Of a stretch of 64,000 nt of DNA, positions 1 to 9,700 are shown one piece after another. A program made the position numbers and the translations under genes. This stretch comes from Rubrobacter marinus (GTDB taxonomy: Bacteria; Actinomycetota; Rubrobacteria; Rubrobacterales; Rubrobacteraceae), in assembly GCF_011492965.1 (NCBI RefSeq), contig NZ_CP045121.1:1736001-1800000 (forward strand). The letters are read 5' to 3'. Every line of letters starts with the position of its first letter. Position 1 is the first letter of the stretch. The notes below the pieces were generated by a model. The model had not been told where the DNA came from. It made no database searches and saw nothing but the letters and a program-made list of their open reading frames with translations.

Positions 1-110
1 CGGTCCGGTAGCCGCAGCGGGCGAGCTGCACGCCGGTGTCCGCCGCCCCGTCAGGTCGTCGGCTATCACGGCCACCCGCGTTCGGCCCCGGCCCCTCGCG
101 CCGCGCTCAC
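1..110 (-). CDS. Four-carbon acid sugar kinase (OtnK/DUF1537 family), N-terminal fragment cut by window edge
   Basis: Read on the minus strand from the GTG at 75, the codons give VAVIADDLTG. If one base is restored in the C run at 46-49 the frame goes on as AADTGVQLARCGYRT. This is the conserved N-terminus of the OtnK/DUF1537 kinases, which phosphorylate threonate- or erythronate-type C4 sugar acids. The rest lies beyond the left edge. The start is unsure: GTG at 75 is in frame but has no clear ribosome site, and GTG at 110 would need another base change. It follows the DeoR gene and the SDR gene in the same direction, so it is probably the third gene of a sugar-acid operon. The identification rests on about 25 residues. 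Confidence 0.55.
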
Positions 111-168
111 CCGCCGGCCGCCGCGGGCGACCCGCTCCTCCCCTTGCGGAGGGTCGAACGCCGGCGGC

Positions 169-940
169 TCACTGAGCCAGGTACCCGCCGTCGACGGGCA
201 GGATCGCCCCGGTCACGAACGAGGCCTCGTCCGAGGCGAGAAAGAGGATGGCGGCGGCGACCTCGGAGGGCTCGCCGAGGCGCTTTACGGGGTGGGCCTC
301 CTTCATGGGCGCCTTGTAGCTCTCCGGGAGGGAGGCGACGGCCTCGGTCGCGATCGTGCCGGGCGCCACGGCGTTGACCCTTATGCCCCTGTCCGCCCAC
401 TCGACGGCGAGGTGCTTGGTGATCCCGGAGGCGACGAACTTGGCCGGGCCGTAGGTGGACTGGTCCTTCTGCCCGGCGAGCCCGGAGATGGACGAGAGGC
501 AGACGATGGAGCCGCCGGACCCGCGGTCCAGCATCGCCTCGATGGCGTACTTGCAGGTGAGGAACATCCCCGCCCGTCGACGGCCATCACGTGGTCCCAA
601 TCCTCGGGGTCGCATCCACGATGTTGTTGAGCGGGATGACGCCCGCGTTCGCGACGAGCACGTCTATCCCCCCGAAACGGTCGACGCAGGCCCGGATCAT
701 GGTCTGCGCATCCTCCGGCTTCGAGACGTCCCCAACGACCGCCTCGGCGGGCTTCCCCGCCCGCTCGAGCTCTGCGCCGAGCTCCGAGAGCCCGTCCCCG
801 TCCACGTCCGTCACGACGAGGCTCGCGCCCTCGCGCGCGAAAAGCTCCGCCGTCGCCCGCCCGATCCCCTTCGCCGCCCCGGTGACGACCGCGGCCTTGC
901 CCTGCAGCCTGCCCAACCCTCGTGTGCTCTCTTCAGCCAA
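169..940 (-). CDS. SDR-family NAD(P)-dependent oxidoreductase, frame broken twice
   Basis: A classical short-chain dehydrogenase of about 257 residues. The N-terminal half carries the Rossmann motif TGAAKGIG and the NAG motif (LVANAGVI). The C-terminal half has SSISG, then Y-x-x-x-K as YGPAK, and the usual DGGYLAQ-type end. Two single-base losses split the reading: one in the run at 606-609 and one in the run at 568-571. Restoring one base in each gives a continuous DATPEDWDHVMAVDGRGMFLTCKY, as expected for the family. It lies 17 bp downstream of the DeoR gene and upstream of the OtnK-like kinase, so it probably oxidises a sugar acid or polyol (inference). Substrate unknown. Confidence 0.85.
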
Positions 941-957
941 GATGCCGCCTTTCTAAA

Positions 958-1746
958 CTAGACGATGTGTACGCGCAGCCGGCCGGAGGCGTCCATGGCC
1001 TCCACGGCGGCCTCCGGGGTCCCCTCGTCGGTGACGAGGTCGTGGATTGCCCCCGCCCGGGCCACCTCGAAGAACGCGGGGGGACGGAACTTGCTGTGAT
1101 CGGCGAGCAGGACCACCCGTCTGGCGGCCCCGACCATCGCCCGCTTGGCCTCGACGACCGAGAGGCTTGACTCGCTCAGGACGTCGCCGGAGATCGCGTG
1201 CATCCCGAGGAGCGCCACGTCGACGTGCAGCCCCTTCAAGAAAGACCCGAGCAGGGGCCCGAGCAGCGTAAAGGAACCGCGCCTCACCTCCCCGCCCGGG
1301 ATGACCACCCCGACCTCGGGGGCCTCCGCGAGCACCGAGGCGATCGCGACGTCGTTCGTGACGGCGGTGATGGGGAGCCTCCTGCGCCCGAGCGCCTCCG
1401 CCGCCGCGAGCACGGTCGAGGAGGAGTCGAAGATGACGCTCTGCCCGGCCTCGAGCAGCGAGACCGCGTGCTCCCCGATCCTGGCCTTCTCCCGGCGGTT
1501 GTGGCGCCGCCGGTCCTTGAAGAGGAGCTCGGAGGTCGTGCGCTCGACGGTCACCGCCCCGCCCCGCGAGCGGCGCAGGAAGCCCTCGCGCTCCAACGCC
1601 CCGAGGTCGCGGCGTACCGTCGAGGGGGAGACGTCGAGCGCGTGGGCGATCTCCGAGACCGAGGCCGACCCGCGCAGGCTCACCAGCCCCCGTACCTCGG
1701 CCCGTCGCTGCGCCGGTATCCTCCTGTCCCCGTCGCCATTCTGCAC
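958..1746 (-). CDS. DeoR-family transcriptional regulator of sugar metabolism
   Basis: A 262-residue DeoR/GlpR-type repressor. The N-terminal winged helix-turn-helix reads VSEIAHALDVSPSTVRRDL with a following wing (RSRGGAV). The C-terminal effector domain of the phosphosugar-isomerase fold has the typical DSSSTV and TNDVAIA stretches. I chose the GTG at 1746 because AGAGGGGA lies just upstream and the length then matches the family. The open frame goes back to 1950 but that extension has no domain. The gene leads the SDR and the OtnK-like kinase, and family knowledge suggests a phosphorylated sugar acid as inducer. A 7-bp inverted repeat at 1943-1963 may be its operator. It is divergent from the Nramp-like transporter. 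Confidence 0.92.
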   Translation of the reverse strand: MQNGDGDRRIPAQRRAEVRGLVSLRGSASVSEIAHALDVSPSTVRRDLGALEREGFLRRSRGGAVTVERTTSELLFKDRRRHNRREKARIGEHAVSLLEAGQSVIFDSSSTVLAAAEALGRRRLPITAVTNDVAIASVLAEAPEVGVVIPGGEVRRGSFTLLGPLLGSFLKGLHVDVALLGMHAISGDVLSESSLSVVEAKRAMVGAARRVVLLADHSKFRPPAFFEVARAGAIHDLVTDEGTPEAAVEAMDASGRLRVHIV

Positions 1747-1942
1747 GGCGCTTCCCCTCTTGCATGCCCCTGTTCCCGAGCCGCAAGCTACCACAGCCCC
1801 GCACCAGCCGCCAGATTCGAGCAGGGGACTCCGGCTCCCCTCCACAACCGAACACACGGCCCTCGGCGCCGAGCATCCGGGCGTTCCTCCGGCGAATGCT
1901 CCGCCGCGCGGCGGGCTTCGCCGCGCGGCGGAGCCTGGCATC

Positions 1943-1963
1943 TCGAGCATCGAAGGTGCTCGA
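1943..1963. promoter_or_regulatory. Inverted repeat in the DeoR/Nramp divergent region, candidate operator
   Basis: TCGAGCA, 7 nt spacer, TGCTCGA: perfect 7-bp arms about 200 bp upstream of the chosen DeoR start and 33 bp before the -35 box of the opposite promoter. DeoR proteins often bind such repeats near their own gene. Assignment to this regulator is inference. Confidence 0.4.
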
Positions 1964-1995
1964 AAATGGACCGAATTGCGCGCTGCTGATGGTTT

Positions 1996-2024
1996 TTGAC
2001 ACGGATATAGCGTTTCGCTAACAT
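1996..2024 (+). promoter_or_regulatory. Sigma70-type promoter for the Nramp-like gene
   Basis: TTGACA at 1996-2001, a 17-nt spacer and TAACAT at 2019-2024, a near-consensus vegetative promoter. It would give a 5' leader of about 34 nt before the ATG at 2065. Confidence 0.7.
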
Positions 2025-2064
2025 GCCAGACGGGACAAGGGCATCAAAGGGAGGAGTTGCAAGC

Positions 2065-3525
2065 ATGGCTGACGTCGTCGAGCGTCCCGGGCAGGTAGCC
2101 TCCGAGCTACCGACCAAGTACCTACCGGGGGTCGAGTATCGGGACTTACCGGAGCCGTTGCCGCTCAGAAAGATCGTGGGGGCGAGCGTCGTGCTGCTCG
2201 CGACGGCTCTCGGGTCCGGCGAGCTCATAATCTGGCCTTACATCACGACGCAGGTCGGGATCGGGCTTTTGTGGCTCGCGTTCGTCGGGTTCTCTATGCA
2301 GTACTTCCTGAACATGGAGATCGAGCGCTACACCCTGGCGACCGGGGAGACCGCGGTCGTGGGCTTCACGCGCTACTGGAAGCCGTGGGGGATCATCTTC
2401 GTCCTCGGGGCGTTCTTACCGAACGCGTGGCCCGGGTGGGCGACGGGAGGGGCGACGGTGCTCTCCTACCTCTTCGGCTTCGGCGAGGGGGCCGTGCCGA
2501 TACTCGCGATCATCGGGCTCATCGCCATAGGCGTCGCGATAACGGTCTCGCCGGTCATCTACCAGACCGTCGAGAAGGTCCAGTTCGTGCTGGTCGGGAT
2601 CATCGCGGTGTTCATGGTCGTCGCGCTGGTCTTCGCCACCAACGCGTCGGCGTGGGCCGGGATCGTGACCGAGGCGCCTTCGGGGGTCGCGAACTTCCCG
2701 AGCGCCCTGAGCCAGCTCGGGATCGCCACGCTTCTCGGTGCGATCGCCTTCGCCGGGGCCGGCGGCGCGAACAACCTCACCCAGAGCAACTACATCCGCG
2801 ACAAGGGGATGGGCATGGGGGCTCGCATCCCGCGGCTCGTCTCCCCGATCACCGGCGAGGAGGTCGCCGCCCCCTCCCTCGGGTACATGATGAAGACCGA
2901 CGAGGAGAACATGCGCCGCTGGAGGGGCTGGTGGAAGGTCGCCAACCGCGAGCAGCTCCTCACGTTCTACGCCATCGGCCTCATCACGCTCATCGGTCTC
3001 TCGGTCGTGGTCGCCTCGCTGGGTATCACCAGCGACGCCGCGGACACCACGTTCCTGCAGACGGAGGCTCAGGTACTCAGCGAGAGGATAGGGAACTGGT
3101 TCGGGGTCTTCTTCTACGTCGCCGCCTTCGCGATCCTCTTCTCCACGAACCTCGGGATCATCGACTACGTCAGCCGCGTCGTCGCCGACTCGCTGAAGGT
3201 GAGCTTCTTCCGCGAGAGCCACGCCATCACCGAGAGCCGCGTCTACGTCGCGACCGTCTGGCTCATGATCGTCGCGGGCTCCATCATCCTGCTCTCCGGC
3301 TTCGACCAGCCGCTCTTGCTCCTCATCATCGCCGCCTCGGGCGGTGGCGTCGTCATGGCGCTGTACTCGTGGATGCTGATCAAGCTGAACACCAGCGGGC
3401 TGCCGGAGCCGATCAAGCTCAAGGGCGCGCGGCTCGTGATCATGTACGTGATCTCCGTGTTCTTCTCGTTCTTCTCGATCCTGCTGCTGTACGACGTGAT
3501 CAGGACGAACCTCTTCGGGGGCTAG
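2065..3525 (+). CDS. Nramp-superfamily membrane transporter, non-canonical
   Basis: A 486-residue integral membrane protein with about 11-12 hydrophobic segments and the general layout of Nramp (SLC11) proteins. The ATG at 2065 has GGGAGGAG 9 nt upstream. An earlier in-frame ATG at 2023 lies in the promoter's -10 region and is unlikely. In true Nramp metal importers TM1 carries DPGN and TM6 carries MPH. Here TM1 reads ALGSGELIIWP and the TM6 region reads GGANNLTQSNYIRDKG, so the usual Asp, Asn and Met metal ligands are missing. Many actinobacterial and planctomycete proteins with this GSGELI motif are annotated as Nramp family; the substrate is not known. It is divergent from the sugar-acid regulator, so an organic solute cannot be excluded. 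Confidence 0.8.
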   Translation: MADVVERPGQVASELPTKYLPGVEYRDLPEPLPLRKIVGASVVLLATALGSGELIIWPYITTQVGIGLLWLAFVGFSMQYFLNMEIERYTLATGETAVVGFTRYWKPWGIIFVLGAFLPNAWPGWATGGATVLSYLFGFGEGAVPILAIIGLIAIGVAITVSPVIYQTVEKVQFVLVGIIAVFMVVALVFATNASAWAGIVTEAPSGVANFPSALSQLGIATLLGAIAFAGAGGANNLTQSNYIRDKGMGMGARIPRLVSPITGEEVAAPSLGYMMKTDEENMRRWRGWWKVANREQLLTFYAIGLITLIGLSVVVASLGITSDAADTTFLQTEAQVLSERIGNWFGVFFYVAAFAILFSTNLGIIDYVSRVVADSLKVSFFRESHAITESRVYVATVWLMIVAGSIILLSGFDQPLLLLIIAASGGGVVMALYSWMLIKLNTSGLPEPIKLKGARLVIMYVISVFFSFFSILLLYDVIRTNLFGG

Positions 3526-3537
3526 GGGCGCGGCCGG

Positions 3538-3630
3538 TTGCTCAAGCTGCTCTGGCTGCGGCTGCTCGTGGCCCTCACGGTCTTCGCCGTGCTGGCAACG
3601 ATCGCGTACCTTCTCGGGCTGCTCGACTAG
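3538..3630 (+). CDS. Possible 30-residue single-span membrane peptide
   Basis: Twelve bases after the transporter stop, a TTG opens a 30-codon frame ending in TAG. The peptide is almost all Leu, Val, Ala and aromatic residues, with a Lys and an Arg near the N-terminus and a final Asp, as in a single transmembrane helix. Only a weak G-rich site precedes the TTG. Small membrane peptides are often encoded beside transporters, so this could be an accessory subunit. Chance is also possible. Confidence 0.35.
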   Translation: MLKLLWLRLLVALTVFAVLATIAYLLGLLD

Positions 3631-3720
3631 GGCGGCCCGAAGCTATCGCGGGTACGCGTGGCCCGGCCACGATCTTGCGATCCTGACTAGCGACTTCTGA
3701 AGGAGAGGAGGCCGAACCCG

Positions 3721-4754
3721 ATGAAGGCGGTCGTTTGGAACGGTCCGGAGGAGATGGCAGTCGAGGAGGTCCCGGAGCCGAGGGTCGAGCGCGGGACGCT
3801 CGTCGTGCGCCCGGATGCCGCCGGGATCTGCGGCTCGGAGGTCGAGGGGTACCTGGGCAAGATGGGGAACCGCACCCCGCCGCTGGTGATGGGCCACGAG
3901 TTCGCCGGGACCGTGGTCGAGGTGGGGGAGGGGGTGGACCGGGGCCTCGTGGGGCGCGTCGTCGCCGTCAACCCCCTCGCCTCGGACGAGACCTGCCGGC
4001 TCTGCCGGAAGGGGCTCACGAATCTCTGCCCCGCGCGCACCCTTATCGGCATCCACCACCCCGGCGGCTTCGCCGAGAGGGTCCGCGTCCCCGCGCGCAA
4101 CGCCTACCCGCTGCCGGAGGGGCTCCCGGACGCGCCCCGCGTGGGCGCCCTGGCCGAGCCCCTGGCTAACGGGGTCCACGCGGTCCGGCTCGGCACGGCG
4201 GGCGAGGAGCCCGTCGAGAGCGCCGTGGTGATCGGGGCGGGCACCATCGGCCTGATGTGCCTGCAGGCCGCCGTCCTCTCCGGCATCCCGGACGTGCGCG
4301 TCGTCGAGCCGCACGAGGCGCGCCGCCGGGCGGCCCTCGGCCTCGGGGCGGGCGCGGCACACGCGACGCCGGACGAGGCGTGGGAGGAGTTGCGGGCCGG
4401 CTCGGACGGCCTGGGGGCGGATCTCGTCGTGGACGCCGTGGGCGCGGAGGCGACGCGGCGGGGGGCGATCGGGCTGCTGCGCCCCGGGGGGCGGGCCGTG
4501 ATGGTGGGACTGCACGACGACGAGACCTCCCTCGGGTTCCACGGGGTCGTGCGCGGCCAGATCTCCGTGCAGGGCTCCTACGCCTACACGGCGCCCGACT
4601 ACGAGCAGGCCCTCGCCTGGCTCGTCGAGGGGCGGGCCGGGATCGGGGAGCTCCCGCCGGTCCTCCCGCTGGAGGAGGGGCCGTCGGCCTTCGCCGACCT
4701 CGTGCGGGGCCCCACCGCGCAGATAAAGGTCTTTCTCGCCGGGGGGCTCGATGA
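3721..4754 (+). CDS. Zinc-dependent medium-chain alcohol/polyol dehydrogenase
   Basis: An MDR-family dehydrogenase of about 344 residues, similar to threonine/sorbitol/galactitol dehydrogenases. The catalytic zinc site is visible: CGSE near residue 37 and GHE near 60. Structural-zinc cysteines appear as C-R-L-C and a later Cys (CRLCRKGLTNLC). The Rossmann motif is VIGAGTIG. As read, the frame runs into the next gene. If one G is added to the six-G run at 4741-4746, it ends at TGA 4752-4754, overlapping the next ATG in an ATGA junction typical of coupled operons. The ATG at 3721 follows GGAGAGGAGG. It is paired with an SDR, so two dehydrogenases probably act in one sugar or polyol pathway. Confidence 0.88.
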
Positions 4755-5524
4755 CGGAACCTACGCCGCTCTCGGGAAGACCGCGGTCGTGACGGGGCGA
4801 GCAGCGGGATCGGGCTCGCGACAGCGAACCTCTTCGCCGACGTGGGGCGAAGGTCCACGGCGCCGCCCGTCGCCGGGCGTCGATGGAGGAGGGGGCCGGG
4901 GAGGGACGGATAAGCTCCGGCGCCTTCGTGCCGCACGCCCTCGACGTCACCGACGCCGAGGCGGTCGGCCGCACGCTCGTGGGCGTGGGGGAGGAGAGCG
5001 GCATCGACGTCCTCGTCTGCGCCGCCGGGACGAACGTGAAGGGGCGCCGCCTGGAGGAGCTGACGCCGGAGGTCTGGGAGAACCTGCTCGCCGTGAACCT
5101 CTCCGGGGCGTTCTACGCCGTGCGGGCCGCGCTGCCCTACCTGCGCGCCTCGGGGGGGCTCGTGATCCTGGTGAGCAGCGTCTCGGGCGCCTGGCCGGAC
5201 ATGTCCGGGCCGGCCTACGGCGCGTCCAAGGCCGGGATGAGCCAGTTCGCCCACGCGGCGGGCTTCGAGGAGCACGCCAACGGGGTTCGCTTCACCTCGG
5301 TCAACCCCGGCATCGTGGACACCCCCATCCTGGACAACCGCCCCGAGCCGCCGAGCCCCGAGATACGCGCCGCGAGCCTCAGCCCCGAGGACGTCGCCGC
5401 CACCTGCCTCTTCCTCGCCACCCTGCCGCCGCGCGCCTACGTCCCGGAGCTCACCATCCTCCCGACCCGGCTTCAAGCCCTCGGCAAGAGCTCGACCGCG
5501 AGCCCCCCGTTGCCGGGACGATGA
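4751..5524 (+). CDS. SDR-family oxidoreductase, frame broken twice
   Basis: A short-chain dehydrogenase of about 258 residues that overlaps the preceding dehydrogenase by 4 nt. It starts MTEPTPLSGKTAVVTG and, after one G is restored in the run at 4794-4797, continues ASSGIGLATANLFADVG. A second restoration in the run at 4844-4847 joins AKVHGAARRRASMEEG. Further on, CAAGTN, the SSVSG serine and the YGASK catalytic tyrosine and lysine are all present. The last part (LFLATLPPRAYVPELTILPT) is the usual SDR C-terminal segment. The two missing bases are probably sequencing errors. Substrate unknown. Confidence 0.85.
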
Positions 5525-5601
5525 CCCTCGCGAGCCGCCGACGAGTCCCCACCCCGGCGGCCGCCTCCATCCCGAGCCGCGAACGGGTGGCCTAGGGACT
5601 A

Positions 5602-5640
5602 CCGCCGGCTGGGGCTCCACCGCGGAGGCCCGGCCGGCGG
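5602..5640 (+). terminator. Hairpin after the SDR gene, possible terminator
   Basis: CCGCCGGC at 5602-5609 pairs with GCCGGCGG at 5633-5640, with a 23-nt loop. No T tract follows. It lies 78 bp after the end of the dehydrogenase operon. Confidence 0.35.
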
Positions 5641-5702
5641 TGGCGCGGCGCGAGACCGTGCAGACCAACGGCGCCCGGGGTGCCAAGCATGGTTTGGGGA
5701 GC

Positions 5703-5744
5703 GGTTGGAATTTGCAACCCCATGCTATTTAGCATATGGTATGC
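5703..5744. promoter_or_regulatory. Cluster of short palindromes upstream of the betaine-binding protein gene
   Basis: Three inverted repeats sit within 42 bp: GGTTG/CAACC (5703-5707, 5715-5719), ATGCTA-TT-TAGCAT (5722-5735) and GCATA-TGG-TATGC (5732-5744). The segment is AT-rich compared with its surroundings and ends about 60 bp before the ATG at 5804. This is a likely operator/promoter region; the binding protein is unknown. Confidence 0.45.
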
Positions 5745-5803
5745 GCCTTCACCCGCAGAGCCGTGGGTCGAAGGCGTCGTGTAAGCGTAGAAGGGAAGGG
5801 TGA

Positions 5804-6697
5804 ATGTTTCTTCGTCGCAAGGTTATGCTGGCGGTCGTGCTGGGGCTGTTCGCGGGGCTGTTGGCCGCGGGCTGCGGCGGGGGTCAGGGCGGTGGTTCCG
5901 GGTCCGGCGACGACAGGTCCCTCACGATCGGCTACATAAACTGGGACGAGGACGTGGCCGTCGCCAACCTCTCTCAGATCCTGCTCGAAGAAGAGCTCGA
6001 CTACGAGGTCGAGCTGCAGCTTCTGGACGTCGGGCCGCTCTTCGAGGGGGTGGCGAGCGGCGACCTCGACGCCTTCCAGGACGTGTGGCTGCCCACCACG
6101 CACGAGACGTACTGGAACGAGTTCCAGGACCAGGTCGTCGACCTCGGGCAGTGGTACGAGGGCGAGGCCAGCCTGGGCATCGCCGTCCCGGAGTACGCCG
6201 AGGCGCGGACCATAGGCGACCTCGCGCAGTACCGCGACGAGTTCGGCGGCAGGATCGTGGGCATCGAGCCCGGGTCCGGGATCATGGGGGTCACCAAGGA
6301 CGAGGCCGTCCCGGCCTACGGCCTGGACGACTACGAGGTGGTCGATTCGAGCACCCCGGCGATGCTCGGGCAGGTGGAGAGCTCGCTGGAGAACCAGGAG
6401 CCCATAGCCTTCACCGCCTGGAAGCCGCACTGGATGTTCACGGCCTACGACATCCGCTACCTGGAGGACCCCGAGGGCGCGATGGGCGAGGCGGAGCAGC
6501 TCTCGGCGATAGCCCGCGAGGGGCTGGAGGAGGACGCCCCCGAGGCCTTCGACTTCCTGGACAAGCTCACCCTCAACGAGGAGCAGCTCGGCGAGCTGGA
6601 GCTGGCGATACAGGAGGCTGAGAACCCCGAGGAGGGGACGCGCGCCTGGCTGGAGGAGAACCGCGACGTGGTCGAGGCCTGGCTGCCCCAGGGCTAG
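5804..6697 (+). CDS. Glycine betaine/choline-type ABC transporter substrate-binding lipoprotein (OpuAC/ProX family)
   Basis: A 297-residue secreted lipoprotein. The N-terminus MFLRRKVM, a hydrophobic core and the lipobox LLAAGC (Cys near residue 24) are followed by a Gly/Ser linker. The mature part starts LTIGYINWDEDVAVANL, typical of OpuAC, and keeps the aromatic positions expected for binding a quaternary ammonium group (YINW, FQDVW, TAWKPHWMF). The ATG follows AAGGGAAGGG. No permease or ATPase gene is next to it, so it either serves a transporter encoded elsewhere or supplies the neighbouring enzyme pathway. The next gene is the A-T-R-R carboxylate reductase only 51 bp downstream, which suggests that betaine uptake and betaine reduction are linked (inference). 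Confidence 0.88.
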   Translation: MFLRRKVMLAVVLGLFAGLLAAGCGGGQGGGSGSGDDRSLTIGYINWDEDVAVANLSQILLEEELDYEVELQLLDVGPLFEGVASGDLDAFQDVWLPTTHETYWNEFQDQVVDLGQWYEGEASLGIAVPEYAEARTIGDLAQYRDEFGGRIVGIEPGSGIMGVTKDEAVPAYGLDDYEVVDSSTPAMLGQVESSLENQEPIAFTAWKPHWMFTAYDIRYLEDPEGAMGEAEQLSAIAREGLEEDAPEAFDFLDKLTLNEEQLGELELAIQEAENPEEGTRAWLEENRDVVEAWLPQG

Positions 6698-6748
6698 CGG
6701 CAGACGATTAGAGGGCCGAAGCGTACCACCCTGGGTAGTGAGGAGACG

Positions 6749-9700
6749 ATGAACGGCGAGACGCAGGAGAACGCCCTGCTGCACGAGCTCTTCGAGGAGC
6801 AGGCGCGCCGAACACCGCAGGCGCCCGCGGTCGTGGGCCCCTGGGGCACGACGACCTACGGCGAGCTGGACCGTCGGACGGGCCGCCTCGCGGCCCATCT
6901 CCGGAGACTGGGGGTCGGCCCGGACGTCACGGTGGGCGTGTACATGGAGCGGAGCCCGGAGTTCGTGGTGGCGTGCCTGGCGGCCCTGAGGGCGGGAGGG
7001 GCTTTTCTACCGCTGGAGCTCGCTTATCCGGAGTCCATGATCGAGGAGGTCCTGGCCGACGCGGGGCCCCGCGTCGTCGTAACGACGGCGGAGCTGGGGG
7101 AGAACCTCCCCGAAGGCGCGGAGAAGGTCCTCCTGAGCGACGACTGGGAGGCCGGGCTCTCCGAGGGTGGACCCGGGGAGGGGACCCGTCCCACCCTCGA
7201 CAGCCTCGCCTTCGTCTCCTACTCCTCCGGCACCACCGGGAAGCCCAAGGGCATCGCCAACCCGCACCGGGCCGCGGTGCGCTCCTACGCGTGGCGCTTC
7301 GGCCTCGTGGATTACGGCCCCGGGGACGTCGTGGGGTGCAACGTCTTCTTCATCTGGGAGATGCTCCGGCCGCTCCTCAGGGGCGGGCAGTCTGCCCCAT
7401 CCCGGACGACGTGATCTACGACCCCACGGCCCTCGTGGGCTACCTTCGGGAGCACGGGGTGACGGAGGTGCTCTTCACCCCGTCGCTCCTCGAAGCCGTC
7501 CTCGACGGCGGCGGGAGGACCTCGCGGAGGGGCTCTCGGCCCTGCGGACCCTGTGGCTCAACGGCGAGGTCGTCACCAAGACGCTGGCGCGCCGGGCGCT
7601 GCGTACCCTGGCGGGCAAGAAAATCTTCAACCTGTACAGCATCAGCGAGACGCACGAGATCTCCGCGGGCGAGCTGCGGGAGCTCGTCGAGAGCGCCGAC
7701 TCGACCTACTGCCCCGTGGGAAGACCCGCGGACCCGGACCACCTCTACGTCCTCGACGAGGACGCGCGCCCGGTCGGGGAAGGGATACCGGGGGAGCTCT
7801 ACGTCGGCGGCGAGGGGCTGGCCCGCGGCTACGTCAACCTGCCCGAGAAGACCGCCGAGCGCTTCATCCCGGACCCCTTCGCGGGCGCCGACGCCCGGAT
7901 GTACCGCTCGGGGGATCGGGCCCGGATGCTGCCCGACGGGAACCTGGAGATCATGGGCCGCATCGACTTCATGGTGAAGGTGCGCGGCTACAGCATCGAG
8001 CTCGGGGCGGTCGAGGCCGCCATCGAGGAGCGCCTCGCGGTGACGAACTGCGTCGTGGTCGCCGACGGCGAGGAGGGCACGGACAAGCGACTCGTCGCGT
8101 ACCTCGTCCCCGACCCCGCGGGCGGCGCGAGGGACGGCCGGCTCGCGGGGTGGGGCATCGACCCCGCGACCGGCCACAGCGCGGGCGCCCGGCGCGCCCT
8201 CCAGGACGCGCTGCCGCACTACATGATCCCGGCGGTCTACGTCGAGGCCGAGGCGCTTCCGCTCCAGGACGCCACCGGCAAGGTGGACCGCGAGAACCTC
8301 CCGCCGCCCCCCGCTCGCGGCGCGGCGGAGCCCGACGCCCCGGAGGAGCCCGCCCTCCCCGCGGACGCGTCCCGCCCGGAGAAGGAGGAACGCCTCGCCC
8401 GCATCTTCGAGCGCGTCCTCCGGCTCGAGCGGGGCTACGTCCGTCCCGAGGACGACTTCTTCGAGGCCGGGGGCCACTCGCTAGCGGCGGCCGAGCTCGC
8501 CGGAAGGGTCGAGGACGCCTTCGGGGTCCGCCTCCCGACGAGCGGGATCGTCGAGAGCCCCACCGTCGCGGGCCTCCTGGACGCCATCGAGGCGCTGGGG
8601 AGGGGCGGCGCGAGGCGCGAGGCGCAGGGGCACGACCTGCTCGTGGAGGCCGCGCTGGAGACGGGTATCTCCCCGGAGGGCGCCGCCGACGGGGTGAAGC
8701 GCCTGGGCGAGGCCGAGAGCGTCTTCCTCACGGGGGCCACCGGCTTTCTCGGCGCCTTCCTCCTCGACGGGCTGCTCTCGAAGACGGAGGCGAAGGTGCA
8801 CTGCCTCGTCCGTCGGCGCCCGAGCGGCGACCCGATGTCCCCCCTGCGCGACGCCCTCAAGGGCTACGGGCTGTGGAACGCCGAGATGTCGGAGCGCCTC
8901 GTGCCCGTGACGGGGGACCTCTCCGAGCCCTTGCTCGGCCTCTCGGAGGAGGCCTTCGAGGAGCAGGCCGACGAGGTCGACGCCGTGATCCACGCGGGCG
9001 CGATGGTCAACCTGATCTACCCCTACTCCGCCCTCAAGCCCGCGAACGTCGACGGCACCCGCGAGGTCCTGCGGCTCGCGTGCCGCAGAAGGGCCAAGCC
9101 CCTGCACCACGTCTCCACGAACGGCGTCTTCGGGCGGGGCCGGGGGTTGTGCGAGGAGGACACGGACCTCGACGACCTCGCCGGAGCCCAGCCCGACGGC
9201 TACGGCCGGTCCAAGTGGGTGGCCGAGAAGCTCGTGATGGAGGCCGCCGGGCGCGGGCTGCCGGTCTCCGTGTACCGCCCCGGCAACATCTCGGGGCACA
9301 GCGCGACCGGCTCCTCCAACCCGAAGGACTTTCTGGGCGCCGTCATCTCCGAGTCCGCCCGCGCGGGCCTCGCCCCGAAGATAGACGGCTGGCGCATGGA
9401 GATGACCCCGGTGGACTTCGTAGCCGGCGCGATCCTCGGCCTCGCCGACTATCCGGGCGCCCCCGGCAAGACCTTCCACCTCGCCAACCCCGAGCCCCCT
9501 CTTCCGAGCGGGTCTTCGGCTGGATCGAGGGCCTCGGCTACGACCTCCAACGCCCCGACTACCCCGACTGGCTGAGCGCTATCCGCGCCACGCCCGCCGA
9601 GACGGAGGCCGGCGAGGTCGTGCGCACCGCCGCCCCGACGACGCGGCGGAGGTTAAGGACGACAACGTCTACGCCGACCGCAACACCCGCCGAGCCCTGG

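Noticed and set aside
6973-9575. Several overlapping long frames inside the A-T-R-R gene that could be read as separate proteins
   Set aside because: They are pieces of one enzyme separated by missing bases, or high-GC shadow frames rich in Arg, Pro and Gly.
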